This document shows positions 16,009 through 27,231 of a DNA stretch of 64,000 nucleotides, piece by piece. The position numbers and the translations under genes are program-made. How positions within the stretch are numbered: the first letter of the stretch is position 1; the number at the start of each line of letters is the position of its first letter. The notes below the pieces were generated by a model that was given only the letters and a program-made list of their open reading frames with translations, was not told the DNA's origin and did not search any database. The stretch is from Rubellimicrobium aerolatum (GTDB taxonomy: Bacteria > Pseudomonadota > Alphaproteobacteria > Rhodobacterales > Rhodobacteraceae): assembly GCF_017872975.1 (NCBI RefSeq), contig NZ_JAGGJP010000001.1:310001-374000 (forward strand), read 5' to 3'.

Positions 16009-17256
16009 ATGACCTTTCAGCCCAAGTCCGACTTCCTGAACGTGCTGATCGAGCGTGGCTATTACGCCGACTGCACCGACCTGTCGGCGCTGGACGCCAA
16101 GCTGACGGCGGGCGTGGTGCCGGCCTACATCGGCTATGACGCGACCGCGGCCTCGCTCCATGTCGGGCACCTGATGAACATCATGGTGCTGCGCTGGCTG
16201 CAGAAATGCGGGGGCAAGCCGCTGACGCTGATGGGCGGGGGGACGACCAAGGTGGGCGACCCGTCGTTCCGCAGCGAGGAGCGGCCGCTGCTGACGACCG
16301 GGCAGATCGACCGCAACATCGAGGGTTTCAAGGGCGTCTTCGGCAAGCTGATCGCCTATGGCGACGGGCCGACCGACGCGCTGATGCTGAACAACGCCGA
16401 ATGGCTGGACGGGTTGAACTACCTCGACTTCCTGCGGGACATCGGGCGGCACTTCAGCGTCAACCGGATGCTGTCCTTCGAGAGCGTGAAGTCGCGCCTC
16501 GATCGCGAGCAGTCGCTGTCGTTCCTGGAGTTCAACTACATGATCCTCCAGGCCTATGACTTCCTGGAATTGAACCGGCGCTATGGCTGCGTGCTCCAGA
16601 TGGGCGGGTCGGACCAGTGGGGGAACATCGTCAACGGGATCGACCTGACGCGGCGGGTCGATGGGGCCGAGATCTGGGGGTTGACGACGCCGCTGCTGAC
16701 CACCTCGGACGGGCGGAAGATGGGCAAGTCGCAGGGCGGCGCGGTCTGGCTGAACGGCGATATGCTGAGCCCCTACGAGTTCTGGCAGTTCTGGCGCAAC
16801 ACCACCGACGCGGACGTGGGGCGGTTCCTGAAGCTGTATACCGAGCTGCCGGTGCAGGAATGCGACCGGCTGGGGAACCTGGGCGGGGCGGAGATCAACC
16901 ACGGCAAGGTCGTGCTGGCCAACGAGGTGACGGCGCTGCTGCACGGCCGCGCGGCGGCGGAGGCGGCGGAGCGGACGGCGCGCGAGGTCTTCGAGGCGGG
17001 CGGCGTGGGCGAGGATCTGCCCACGGTGGTCGTGACAGCGGCGCAGGTAGGCGCGGGGCTCGCCAACACGGCGCTGTTCGTGCAGGCGGGGCTTGCGGCT
17101 TCGGGCAAGGAGGCGAAGCGGCTGTTCGCCGAGGGCGGCGCGCGGATCAATGACGAGGTGGTGACGGAGCCGCGGCTGCTGTCGCTGGACGAGCTGCGCG
17201 GCGGGCTGAAGCTCACGGCGGGGCGGAAGCGGCACGCGCTGGTGCGGGTGGAGTGA
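16009..17256 (+). CDS. tyrS: Tyrosyl-tRNA synthetase
   Basis: A 415-aa class Ic synthetase that charges tRNA-Tyr. The HIGH equivalent is HVGHLMN near residue 45, the KMSKS equivalent is KMGKS near residue 237, and [12 protein letters not shown] and [11 protein letters not shown] line the tyrosine site. The C-terminal S4-like RNA-binding domain is present ([17 protein letters not shown]). Start at the ATG 16009 agrees with the family. Divergent from anmK; a TATAGA in the short gap could be the -10 element for tyrS. Confidence 0.95.
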   Translation: MTFQPKSDFLNVLIERGYYADCTDLSALDAKLTAGVVPAYIGYDATAASLHVGHLMNIMVLRWLQKCGGKPLTLMGGGTTKVGDPSFRSEERPLLTTGQIDRNIEGFKGVFGKLIAYGDGPTDALMLNNAEWLDGLNYLDFLRDIGRHFSVNRMLSFESVKSRLDREQSLSFLEFNYMILQAYDFLELNRRYGCVLQMGGSDQWGNIVNGIDLTRRVDGAEIWGLTTPLLTTSDGRKMGKSQGGAVWLNGDMLSPYEFWQFWRNTTDADVGRFLKLYTELPVQECDRLGNLGGAEINHGKVVLANEVTALLHGRAAAEAAERTAREVFEAGGVGEDLPTVVVTAAQVGAGLANTALFVQAGLAASGKEAKRLFAEGGARINDEVVTEPRLLSLDELRGGLKLTAGRKRHALVRVE

Positions 17257-17339
17257 CCCGCCCGGTGCGCGCGTCCCGGCTGGCGTCGGGATGCGCGAGG
17301 GGCTAATCGGCCTGCGTCCCCTTCCCGGAAAGGCCCGGC

Positions 17340-17758
17340 ATGGCCCCGACGATCCTTGAGCGCTGCGAGGCGCATGGCCTGAGGCTCACCGAGCAGCGGC
17401 GGCTGATCGCCCGCGTGCTGGAGGAGTCGGGCGACCACCCGGACGTGGAGGAGCTGCACGCGCGGGCGGCGCGGCTCGACCCGGGCCTGTCCATCGCGAC
17501 GGTCTACCGGACGGTGAAGCTGTTCGAGGAGGCGGGCATCCTGGAGCGGCTGGAGTTCCGGGACGGGCGCGCGCGCTACGAGCCCGCCGACCGCGACCAC
17601 CATGACCACCTGATCGACATGAACAGCGGCGAGGTGATCGAGTTCGTGGACCCGGAGATCGAGGCCCTCCAGGAGCGCATCGCCGAGCGGCTGGGCTACC
17701 GGCTGATGGGGCACCGGCTGGAGCTGTATGGCGTGCCCGTCGGACGGAAGGCGCGCGG

Positions 17759-17762
<4 letters not shown>
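17340..17762 (+). CDS. Fur-family metalloregulator (Fur/Mur type)
   Basis: A 140-aa winged-helix repressor of the Fur family. The recognition region is LRLTEQRRLIARVLEES with STVYRTV-like SIATVYRTVKLFEEAG at residues 49-64, and the metal-sensing segment is DRDHHDHLIDMNSGEVIEF. The CxxC structural zinc cysteines are absent. Alphaproteobacterial orthologues of this type are often manganese-responsive Mur rather than iron-responsive Fur; which metal is sensed here cannot be decided from sequence, and Irr is less likely because the HRM haem motif is missing. It overlaps the EamA transporter by ATGA. Confidence 0.88.
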
Positions 17763-19985
<2,223 letters not shown>

Positions 19986-19992
19986 CCGCCGT

Positions 19993-20028
19993 GGCGCGGC
20001 GGGGCGGCGCGGGCCTCCCCGCCGCGCC
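19993..20028 (+). terminator. GC-rich hairpin after eno
   Basis: GGCGCGGCGGGG pairs perfectly with CCCCGCCGCGCC across a 12-nt loop, starting 8 nt after the eno stop. There is no U-tract, so termination would be weak or Rho-assisted; the next gene begins 15 nt later. Confidence 0.5.
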
Positions 20029-20042
20029 ATGATGGAGGAGCC

Positions 20043-20477
20043 ATGACCGCCGACGAGATCATCGCCCATCTGTCGCTCGCCCCGCACCCGGAGGGCGGCT
20101 GGTACCGGCAGACCTGGGCGGCGGAGGCGGGTCCGGGCGAGAGGCCGGCGGGGACCGCCATCCTGTTCCTGCTGCGCGAGGGCGAGCGGAGCCACTGGCA
20201 TCGGGTGGACGCGGCGGAGATCTGGCACTTCCACGCCGGCGCTCCGCTGGTGCTGTCGCTGGCCGACAGCGAGGTTGGGCCGGCGCGGGGCATCCTGCTC
20301 GGGCCCGAGGTGCTGGCGGGCCAGTCGCCGCAGGGGATCGTACCGGCGGGCTGGTGGCAGGCGGCGCGGAGCACGGGGGCCTGGACGCTGGTCGGCTGCA
20401 CGGTCAGCCCGGGCTTCCGGTTCGAGGGGTTCGAGCTGGCCCCGCCTGGCTTCGACATCCCGGGGGGGTCGGCATGA
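20043..20477 (+). CDS. DUF985 cupin-family protein
   Basis: A 144-aa single-domain cupin of the DUF985 family, typified by LAPHPEGGWYRQTW at residues 11-25, the metal-site segment HWHRVDAAEIWHFHAG and WWQAARSTGAWTLVGCTVSPGF. Such proteins bind a metal in a beta-barrel; the reaction is not established. GGAGG precedes the ATG at 20043. Its stop overlaps the ATG of the TusA-like gene (ATGA), so the pair is translationally coupled. Confidence 0.85.
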   Translation: MTADEIIAHLSLAPHPEGGWYRQTWAAEAGPGERPAGTAILFLLREGERSHWHRVDAAEIWHFHAGAPLVLSLADSEVGPARGILLGPEVLAGQSPQGIVPAGWWQAARSTGAWTLVGCTVSPGFRFEGFELAPPGFDIPGGSA

Positions 20478-20713
20478 CACCCGATCGCGAGATCGACGCG
20501 CGGGGGCTGATCTGCCCCCTGCCTGTCCTGCGCGCCCGCAAGGTCCTGCTGGCGATGCGGCCCGGCGAGGTGCTGCGGGTGCTGGCGACCGACGCCATGG
20601 CGGCGATCGACCTGCCCCACTTCTGCGCCGAGGCCGGGCACGAGCACCTGGGCCAAGTCGTCGAGGACGGGGCGCAGGCGCACCTCATCCGCCGGGGGCC
20701 GGATCGGGGCTGA
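20474..20713 (+). CDS. TusA/SirA-like sulfurtransferase
   Basis: A 79-aa TusA-fold protein. The family motif is DARGLICPLPVLRARK with the reactive cysteine C14, and the length is normal. TusA-like proteins relay persulfide sulfur for tRNA thiolation, molybdenum cofactor or sulfur oxidation; without the TusBCD genes nearby, tRNA thiolation is not certain. The ATG overlaps the DUF985 stop by four bases. A bidirectional terminator follows. Confidence 0.82.
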   Translation: MTPDREIDARGLICPLPVLRARKVLLAMRPGEVLRVLATDAMAAIDLPHFCAEAGHEHLGQVVEDGAQAHLIRRGPDRG

Positions 20714-20746
20714 GGCCCCCTCGCTTCACCTTCGATGCGACATGAA

Positions 20747-20774
20747 AAGGGCCTCGCCTTGCGGCGAGGCCCTT
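20747..20774. terminator. Bidirectional intrinsic terminator (tusA-like and rne)
   Basis: AAGGGCCTCGCC pairs perfectly with GGCGAGGCCCTT through the tetraloop TTGC. A/T bases flank the stem on both sides, with TTTT following on the minus strand. It lies between the convergent TusA-like gene and rne and can end both transcripts. Confidence 0.85.
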
Positions 20775-20800
20775 CATCGCTTCCGGTTGCCGCGTTCGGG

Positions 20801-23665
20801 TCAGCGCGCCCACCAGCCGCGCCGCTTGGGCTTGTCGGGCTCGGGCTCGGCCTCGGTGTTGGCCGGGGCGGGCGTGGACTCGGGCTGCGCCTCGGGAGCG
20901 GGCTCGAACAGGCGCTGGGCCTCCTCGCGCGCGGCCTCGGGCGTGGCGGGCGCGTCGCCGGGGGGCGCGGGCACGTCCACCGCCGGCTCGTCGTCGAGCG
21001 CGAGCGCGGCCTCCACCTCGTCGTCCGGGTTCGCCGGGGCGGGCAGCGGCACCTCGGCCTCGCCGGCCGTCGCAGCGGCGGAGCGCGAACGGCGGGCGCG
21101 GGCCGGCTTGGCGGGCTTCTCGGCCTGCGGCGCGGCCTCGGCGGGGGCGGCGTCGGCCTTGCGACGCGTCCGACGCTTGGGCGCGGGCTCGGCCGGGGCC
21201 TCTTCGGCAACCGGGGCCTCGGCGGGCGCGGCCTCGACGGCCTTGCGGCGCGTCCGGCGCTTGGGCGCGGGCTCCGCCATGGGGGCGGGTTCCGGCGCGG
21301 GGGCGGCCTCGGCGGTCAGAGGCTCCTCGGCGGGCTCGGGAGAGGGCTCCGGCTCCGGCGCGGGGGCCGGCTCCTCGACGGCGGAGTCGGACTCGGCAGA
21401 CTCGGACTCGTCCGCCTCGTCCGCCTCGTCACCCTCCTCGTCGCCTTCGGCCCCCTCGCCTCCAGCGGCGAAGTCGGCCCGGTCGCCATTGCGCCGGCGA
21501 CGCCGGCGGCGGCGCTTCTTGCGCGGGCGGTCGTCCTCGCCGTTGGCGGCGGGCGCGGCTTCGGCCTCGGCCTCGGTCGTCTCGGCCTCGGGGGCCTCCT
21601 CGGCCTCCTCCTCCGCCTCGACCTCAAGCTCGATGGTCTCCTCCTCGATGAACTCCTCCTCCTCGGGCATCAGCGCGGGCTGGCCGGCCATGACGATAGC
21701 CGTGGGCTCGGGGACGGCGCGGGTGGCGGTCTTGAACTTCTCGATGGCGAAGTCGGGCGAGACCAGGCGCGGGTCGGCCTCAACGCGGACGGCCATGCCG
21801 TAGCGCTGCTCGATGATGGCCACGTGCTCGCGCTTGTGGTTCATCAGGTAGTTGGCGGTGCCCACGGGCACGCGCAGCAGCACCTCCTTGGTGCGGCCGC
21901 GCACGCCCTCCTCCTCCATCTGGCGGAGGATCATCAGGGCCACGCTCTCGTCCGAGCGCAGGTGGCCGGTGCCGTGGCAGTGCGGGCAGGGCTGCGTGGT
22001 CGATTCAAGCATCCCCGGGCGGAGCCGCTGGCGCGACATCTCCAGGAGGCCGAAGCCCGAGATGCGGCCCACCTGGATGCGGGCGCGGTCGTTCTTGAGC
22101 TTGTCCTTGAAGCGCTTCTCGACGGCGGCGTTGTTCTTGCGCTCGTCCATGTCGATGTAGTCGACGACGATGAGGCCCGCGAGGTCGCGCAGGCGCAACT
22201 GGCGGGCGATCTCGTCGGAGGCCTCCAGGTTGGTCTTGAGCGCGGTCTGCTCGATGGAGCCTTCCTTGGTGGCGCGGCCCGAGTTCACGTCGATGGCGAC
22301 CAGCGCCTCGGTGACGCCGATCACGATGTAGCCGCCCGAGGGGAGCTGCACCGTGGGGTTGAACATGGAGGCGAGGTAGCTTTCCACCTGGTAGCGGGCG
22401 AAGAGCGGCATCGGATCGCCGTAGGGCACCACGTTCTGCACGTGCGCCGGCATGATCATCTTCATGAAGTCGCGGGCGTTGCGGTAGCCCTCGGCCCCCT
22501 CGACGATGACCTCGTCGATCTCCTTGGAGTAGAGGTCGCGGATCGACCGCTTGATGATGTCGCCTTCCTCGTAGATCTTGGCCGGCGCGATGGATTTCAG
22601 CGTCAGCTCGCGGATCTGCTCCCACAGGCGCTGGAGGTATTCGTAGTCGCGCTTGATCTCGGGCTTGGTTCGCTGGCTCCCGGCGGTGCGGATGATGAGG
22701 CCGGCGCCGTCCGGCACCTCCAGCTCGGCCGCGATCTCCTTGAGCTTCTTGCGGTCCACGGCGTTGGTGATCTTGCGGGAGATGCCGCCGCCGCGCGCGG
22801 TGTTGGGCATCAGCACGCAGTAGCGGCCCGCCAGCGACAGGTAGGTGGTCAGCGCCGCGCCCTTGTTGCCGCGCTCCTCCTTGACGACCTGGACCAGCAT
22901 GATCTGCCGGACCTTGATGACCTCCTGGATCTTGTAGCGGCGGGCACGCTGCGGCTTCTGGCGCGGGCGGAGGTCGAGGTGGTCGTCCTCCTCGGCCACG
23001 GTCTCGATGGTGTCGTCCTTCTCGACGACCTCCACGCCCGAACCGCCATTGGATTCGTCCTCGGCCCCCTCGTCGGCGGCGGGGGTGTCCACGGGCGTCT
23101 CCGGCACGGTGTCCATGTGGGACAGGCCCTCGGAGTCGGGCTGGTCGCCCTCCTCGCCGAGGTCGATGGTCTCCATGCCGGCGGGGTCGGCGCCCGCGTC
23201 CTGCGTCGCGACGGCATCGCCCTCGCGGTTCAGGGGACGCGAGCGGCCGCGGCCGCGCACGCGCTGACGGCGGCCCTCGCGGCGGTGGCCGTTGCCGTTG
23301 CCGTTGCCGTTCTCGGAGCGGGGCTCGTCGCCGCCCTCCTCCTGGGCTGCGTCCTCGTCGTCGGCCTGCTGCTCGGCGAGGGCGCGTTCCTCGGCGAGGA
23401 GTGCCTGACGGTCTGCGATGGGGATCTGGTAGTAGTCGGGATGGATCTCGGCGAAGGCGAGGAAGCCGTGCCGGTTGCCGCCGTAATCGATGAAGGCCGC
23501 CTGGAGCGACGGCTCTACGCGCGTGACCTTGGCGAGGTAGATGTTGCCGGCGAGCTGGCGCTTGCTGGCGGATTCGAAGTCGAAGTCCTCGACCTTGGTG
23601 CCGTCCACCACGACGACGCGAGTTTCCTCGGCGTGGGTGGCGTCGATGAGCATTTTCTTGGCCAT
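20801..23665 (-). CDS. rne: Ribonuclease E/G
   Basis: A 954-aa endoribonuclease that starts most mRNA decay and processes rRNA precursors, usually at the inner membrane or degradosome. From the N-terminus: MAKKMLIDATHAEETRV; an S1 domain split by a long acidic/NG-repeat insertion (about residues 85-250); the RNase H-like and 5'-sensor parts; the catalytic acidic VAIDVNSGRAT near 455 and LIVVDYIDM; the zinc-link CPHCHGTGH near 560; then a disordered C-terminal tail with an arginine-rich block, long acidic runs and two copies of APKRRTRRKA. The insertion and tail suit an alphaproteobacterial degradosome scaffold. The ATG at 23665 was chosen over upstream MQDH. Confidence 0.95.
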   Translation of the reverse strand: MAKKMLIDATHAEETRVVVVDGTKVEDFDFESASKRQLAGNIYLAKVTRVEPSLQAAFIDYGGNRHGFLAFAEIHPDYYQIPIADRQALLAEERALAEQQADDEDAAQEEGGDEPRSENGNGNGNGHRREGRRQRVRGRGRSRPLNREGDAVATQDAGADPAGMETIDLGEEGDQPDSEGLSHMDTVPETPVDTPAADEGAEDESNGGSGVEVVEKDDTIETVAEEDDHLDLRPRQKPQRARRYKIQEVIKVRQIMLVQVVKEERGNKGAALTTYLSLAGRYCVLMPNTARGGGISRKITNAVDRKKLKEIAAELEVPDGAGLIIRTAGSQRTKPEIKRDYEYLQRLWEQIRELTLKSIAPAKIYEEGDIIKRSIRDLYSKEIDEVIVEGAEGYRNARDFMKMIMPAHVQNVVPYGDPMPLFARYQVESYLASMFNPTVQLPSGGYIVIGVTEALVAIDVNSGRATKEGSIEQTALKTNLEASDEIARQLRLRDLAGLIVVDYIDMDERKNNAAVEKRFKDKLKNDRARIQVGRISGFGLLEMSRQRLRPGMLESTTQPCPHCHGTGHLRSDESVALMILRQMEEEGVRGRTKEVLLRVPVGTANYLMNHKREHVAIIEQRYGMAVRVEADPRLVSPDFAIEKFKTATRAVPEPTAIVMAGQPALMPEEEEFIEEETIELEVEAEEEAEEAPEAETTEAEAEAAPAANGEDDRPRKKRRRRRRRRNGDRADFAAGGEGAEGDEEGDEADEADESESAESDSAVEEPAPAPEPEPSPEPAEEPLTAEAAPAPEPAPMAEPAPKRRTRRKAVEAAPAEAPVAEEAPAEPAPKRRTRRKADAAPAEAAPQAEKPAKPARARRSRSAAATAGEAEVPLPAPANPDDEVEAALALDDEPAVDVPAPPGDAPATPEAAREEAQRLFEPAPEAQPESTPAPANTEAEPEPDKPKRRGWWAR

Positions 23666-24090
23666 GTGATCCTGCACGCGCGGCCAGGCGGCGCCCCCTG
23701 GAGGGCGCTGGCGGGCGGGGCGTGTCCATTAAGGGCGACGGCTCGCGCGGACGCGGGGCCGGGGTCCCGGGGGACCCGACCCTGGCGTCGGTCGTCGTGC
23801 GCGAGCTGCATCGCGGGTTCGTCTCCGACGCCGCGAGGATCGCGGCGCCCGTTCAGGCCCCCTTGGCGCCGCCTTGGGGGCGGCGCGTCCGGGGATTCAG
23901 TCAGGCCGGTGCGGCCCAGTCCAGTCCGTCGCATCCGTGGCCGCGTCGGGCCTGAGGTCGGATGCGCGGAAATTCAGCGACGGGCGGCGCAGGTGCGACC
24001 GCCCGTTCCCCCCTTCATAGCGAAGGCGGGGCGGCCTGCACAATGGCTAACCGTTCGAGGCTGACCATTCGGAGGCCCGGCGATCACGGG
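23666..24090 (-). other. Leader and promoter region of rne (425 nt without a gene)
   Basis: This stretch separates rne from the upstream dctD-like gene, both leftward. No open frame with family character is present. Several strong hairpins can be drawn, including GGGTCC-CGGG-GGACCC near 23765 and CCCC(C)CTTC-ATAGC-GAAGG(C)GGGG at about 24008-24031. RNase E autoregulates through structured 5' leaders in enteric bacteria, so a long structured leader is expected here; a specific autoregulatory element is inference. Confidence 0.4.
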
Positions 24091-25425
24091 TCAGAGGTAG
24101 TCCGACCGGCTCAGGTTGTACTTGGCCATCTTCTCGTTGAGGGTGCGGCGGGGGAGGCAGAGCTCCTCCATGACCGCGACGATGCTGCCCTTGTGGCGTC
24201 GCATCGTGTTGTCGATGAGCATCCGCTCGAACGCCTCGACGAACTCCTTCAGGGGCTTGCCTTCCGTCGTCATCGCCGGTCGCGAGCTGTCGTCGGTGTC
24301 GGCCATCAGGAGCGAGGCGATGGTCCCCGTCCCGCGCCGGTTCTGGAGCACGGCGCGCTCGGCGACGTTGATGAGCTGGCGCACGTTGCCCGGCCAAGGC
24401 GCCTGGAGGAGCTGCGCCGCCTCCTGCGCCGAGACCTCGGGCGTGTCGCAGCCGTATTCGTCGGCGAACTGCTCGCTCAGGCGGGTGAAGAGGGTGAGGA
24501 TGTCCTCGCCGCGCTGGCGCAGCGGCGGCACGGTGATTCGCAGGGCGGCGAGCCGATAGAAGAGATCGGGCCGCAAAACCGATTCGCAGGTCTTGCCCTC
24601 ATCCTGAAGGTTGCAGATGCCGATGATCCGCGTCTCGGCCGGGGAGCCCTGCTCGTTGATGGCGGTCAGGAGGCGGGCCTGCATGGCGGGCGACAGCGCC
24701 TCGATGTCCTCCAGCACCAGGGTGCCGCCGCGCGCCTCCTCCATGGCGGCCACCGGCTCGTCCTGCTGGGGCGGGCCGAACAGGCGGCGGCCCAGCGTCT
24801 CCTCGTCAAAGGCGGAGCAGCTCATCAGGACGAACTTGCGCGACGACCGGGCGCTGACGGCGTGGAGCGCGTGGGCGACCAGGGTCTTGCCGGTCCCGGT
24901 CTCCCCCTCGATGAGGATGTGGCCCTCGGCCTGGCCAAGGTCGAGGATGTCCTCGCGCAGCCGCTCCATCGCCGGGGAGGCGCCGATGAGCTTGCGCATC
25001 AGCGCATCCTTGTCCGACAGCTCGCGCCGCAGGGCGCGGGAGTCGAGCGCGAGGCGGCGGACCTGCGACGCCTTCTTGGCGAGGTCGGTCATGCGGTCGG
25101 GGTTGAAGGGCTTCTCCAGGAAGTCGAAGGCGCCGACGCGCATCGCCTCCACCGCCATGGGCACGTCGCCGTGGCCGGTGATCATGATGACGGGCAGCGT
25201 CGAGTCCACGCTCTTGAGCTTGCGGAGGAACTGCATCCCGTCCATGCCCGGCATCTTGACGTCGCTGACGACGATGCCCGGATAATCGGCGTTGATGCCC
25301 TTGAGGGCATCCTCGGCCGAGGCGTAGGTCTCGGTGTCGAAGCCGGAGAGCGCAAGCCATTGGCTGATCGACTGGCGCATGTCCTTCTCGTCGTCGACGA
25401 TGGCGATCTTCATGGATTTCGACAC
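24091..25425 (-). CDS. NtrC/DctD-family response regulator lacking the GAFTGA loop
   Basis: A 444-aa response regulator: receiver domain with D55 in SDVKMPGMDG and K105 in LEKPF, then an AAA+ domain with Walker A GETGTGKT at 174-181 and the degenerate Walker B LVLED at 236-240, then a C-terminal Fis-type HTH (PRRTLNEKMAKY). The L1 segment between FG (216-217) and ARGGTL, which should hold GAFTGA for contact with sigma-54, is reduced to PPQQDEPVAAMEE. So it cannot be a conventional sigma-54 activator. The GTG at 25425 has GGAAGG 9 nt upstream; an ATG four codons on is an alternative. Pairs with the DctB-like kinase 14 nt upstream. Confidence 0.85.
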   Translation of the reverse strand: MSKSMKIAIVDDEKDMRQSISQWLALSGFDTETYASAEDALKGINADYPGIVVSDVKMPGMDGMQFLRKLKSVDSTLPVIMITGHGDVPMAVEAMRVGAFDFLEKPFNPDRMTDLAKKASQVRRLALDSRALRRELSDKDALMRKLIGASPAMERLREDILDLGQAEGHILIEGETGTGKTLVAHALHAVSARSSRKFVLMSCSAFDEETLGRRLFGPPQQDEPVAAMEEARGGTLVLEDIEALSPAMQARLLTAINEQGSPAETRIIGICNLQDEGKTCESVLRPDLFYRLAALRITVPPLRQRGEDILTLFTRLSEQFADEYGCDTPEVSAQEAAQLLQAPWPGNVRQLINVAERAVLQNRRGTGTIASLLMADTDDSSRPAMTTEGKPLKEFVEAFERMLIDNTMRRHKGSIVAVMEELCLPRRTLNEKMAKYNLSRSDYL

Positions 25426-25439
25426 GGCAGGATCCTTCC

Positions 25440-27185
25440 CTATTCGGCGGCGGCGGCCGAGGCGTCCAATGCGGGGAGGACCACCTCGAAGACGGCCCCG
25501 CCGCCGGCCCCGTTGCGCGCGGTCAGCCGCCCGCCCAGGTCGTTCACGATGCCGGACGAGATGGCCAGCCCCAGGCCAACTCCGTCGCCGGGCTGCTTGG
25601 TTGTATAGAAGGGCTCGAAAAGCGCGTCCAGATCCTCGATTCCGGGCCCATTGTCGCGCACCGTGAGACGGACGGCCTGCCCGGCGGCCAGGAGGATGTC
25701 GATGGCGGGCTCCTTGACCTCGCGCGTGGCGTCGAGCGCGTTCCGGAGGAGGTTGACGATGACCTGCTCCAGCCGGAGCCGGTCGCCGAGGACCGTCGCC
25801 GGCCCCTCGGGCATTGTGCGGTCGATGGCGACGCGCCGGGCCTTGAGCTGTGGCTCCATCATGGCGAGCGCCGAGGACACCGCGTCGCGCACGTCGAAGG
25901 GCTCGAAAGCATCGGAGCCCTTGCGGGCATAGGACTTGAGCTGCCGGGTGATCGCGCCCATGCGGTCGATCAGGTCGTCGATCCGCTGGAACGAGGCCAG
26001 CGCCTCCTCGGGCCGCTTGCGCTGGATGAGGAGCCGCGCGCCGGCGAGATAGGTCTTCATCGCGGCGAGCGGCTGGTTCAGCTCGTGGCTCACGGCGGCC
26101 GACATCTCGCCCAGGACGGCGAGCTTGGAGGACTGCGCCAGCGTCTGCTCGGCGACCTGAAGGGTCTTCTCCATCCGCTCGCGTTCCGCGATCTCGCGGG
26201 AGAGGCGTGCGTTCAATAGCCGCAGCTCGGCCGATTCGCGCTGGGTGCTGACGAGGCGCGAGGCGGTCTTGCGGTTCGACATCCAGAAGGCCAGCGCCAG
26301 GAGGATGGCGAATCCCATGATCTCGAGGGCGAGGACGCCGTTCACCCTCTCGCGCACGCTGGCATAGGCGGTGAAGCCGACCATGCGCCAGCCCTGGAAG
26401 GGGACGCGCAGCTCGCGCCGGAGCACGGCCTCGCCGCTCAGGTACGCGTCCACGGGCAGCGTGGCCCAGTCCTGGGTGACGCGCAGCGCCCTCTCGATGG
26501 AGGAGGGCGCGGAGGTGAGGCCCAGCGCTTCGGCCTCGGCCAGCCCGCGCCAGCGCCGTTCGGTCGCGAGGACGACGGTGCCCTGGCTGTCCAGCACCAT
26601 CACCGCGTCCTGGGTGCCGGCCCAGTTCCGTTCCAGCCGGGCGAGGTCCACCTCGACCGAGATGACGCCCAGCGTCTCGCCCCCGTCCTCGACCCGGCGG
26701 GAATAGAGGAACTCGTAGGCGCCGCTCGGCCCCTGGAGGGTGGTGAAGACGGTCGAGCTGGAGCGGAGCGCGCCGGTGAAGTAGCTGGCGTCGCGGTGCC
26801 CCTCGCCCAGGCGGGTCCGCTCGGTCGCGGCGACGACGCGGCCGTCGCGGTCGTAGAGCATGATGGAGGCGGCGCCGATCTCGTCCACGAGGCTGAGAAG
26901 CCGCTGGGTGGACTGGGAGAAGTTCTGCGACAGCAGCGCCTCGATCAGCTCCGGGTCGCGCACGAGGAGCTGGGGCACGATGGAGTTGCGTTGCAGCTCG
27001 GAGACGAGCTGGCCCACGTAGAGCGTGTAGCGCACCTCGGCCCGGTTCTTGGTCGTCTCGGTGAAGCGCTGGGTCAGGACTTGGTTGGTGATCCAGATGA
27101 TCGCCACCGCCGCGAGGCAGAACAGGCCCAGCGCGATGCGGGGCCACCAGGACCGGCCGGGAGGGGTGTCACGGGCGACGTTCAT
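25440..27185 (-). CDS. DctB-like sensor histidine kinase
   Basis: A 581-aa inner-membrane kinase. A first transmembrane helix (about 18-35) and a second (about 290-310) bracket a periplasmic dCache-like sensor of the DctB type, followed by a coiled coil, the HisKA helix with the phosphorylated histidine in VSHELNQPLAAMKTY, and the HATPase domain with NLLRNALDA, DNGPGI and the EPFYTTK...GLGLAIS boxes. DctB homologues sense C4-dicarboxylates and are regulated with DctPQM TRAP or DctA; none of these is in the window. The ATG at 27185 (MNVARDTPPG) was preferred. It lies in the same leftward unit as the regulator. Confidence 0.88.
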   Translation of the reverse strand: MNVARDTPPGRSWWPRIALGLFCLAAVAIIWITNQVLTQRFTETTKNRAEVRYTLYVGQLVSELQRNSIVPQLLVRDPELIEALLSQNFSQSTQRLLSLVDEIGAASIMLYDRDGRVVAATERTRLGEGHRDASYFTGALRSSSTVFTTLQGPSGAYEFLYSRRVEDGGETLGVISVEVDLARLERNWAGTQDAVMVLDSQGTVVLATERRWRGLAEAEALGLTSAPSSIERALRVTQDWATLPVDAYLSGEAVLRRELRVPFQGWRMVGFTAYASVRERVNGVLALEIMGFAILLALAFWMSNRKTASRLVSTQRESAELRLLNARLSREIAERERMEKTLQVAEQTLAQSSKLAVLGEMSAAVSHELNQPLAAMKTYLAGARLLIQRKRPEEALASFQRIDDLIDRMGAITRQLKSYARKGSDAFEPFDVRDAVSSALAMMEPQLKARRVAIDRTMPEGPATVLGDRLRLEQVIVNLLRNALDATREVKEPAIDILLAAGQAVRLTVRDNGPGIEDLDALFEPFYTTKQPGDGVGLGLAISSGIVNDLGGRLTARNGAGGGAVFEVVLPALDASAAAAE

Positions 27186-27231
27186 GCGGCCCGGCTTACG
27201 CCGGGTGACGGCGCGTCTCAAGGAAGCGATG

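Noticed and set aside
23722-23955. A 77-aa plus-strand frame in the rne leader
   Set aside because: No ribosome-binding site, low-complexity basic sequence; better explained as structured leader of rne.
20735-24064. An open frame of 1109 codons on the plus strand covering rne
   Set aside because: It is the antisense shadow of RNase E in very GC-rich sequence; its translation is monotonous (valine, leucine, glycine, alanine, arginine) with no family signature, while the minus strand reads a complete RNase E.
24091-25425. Annotation as an ordinary sigma-54-dependent activator
   Set aside because: The GAFTGA loop required to engage sigma-54 is missing, so the standard label would mislead.
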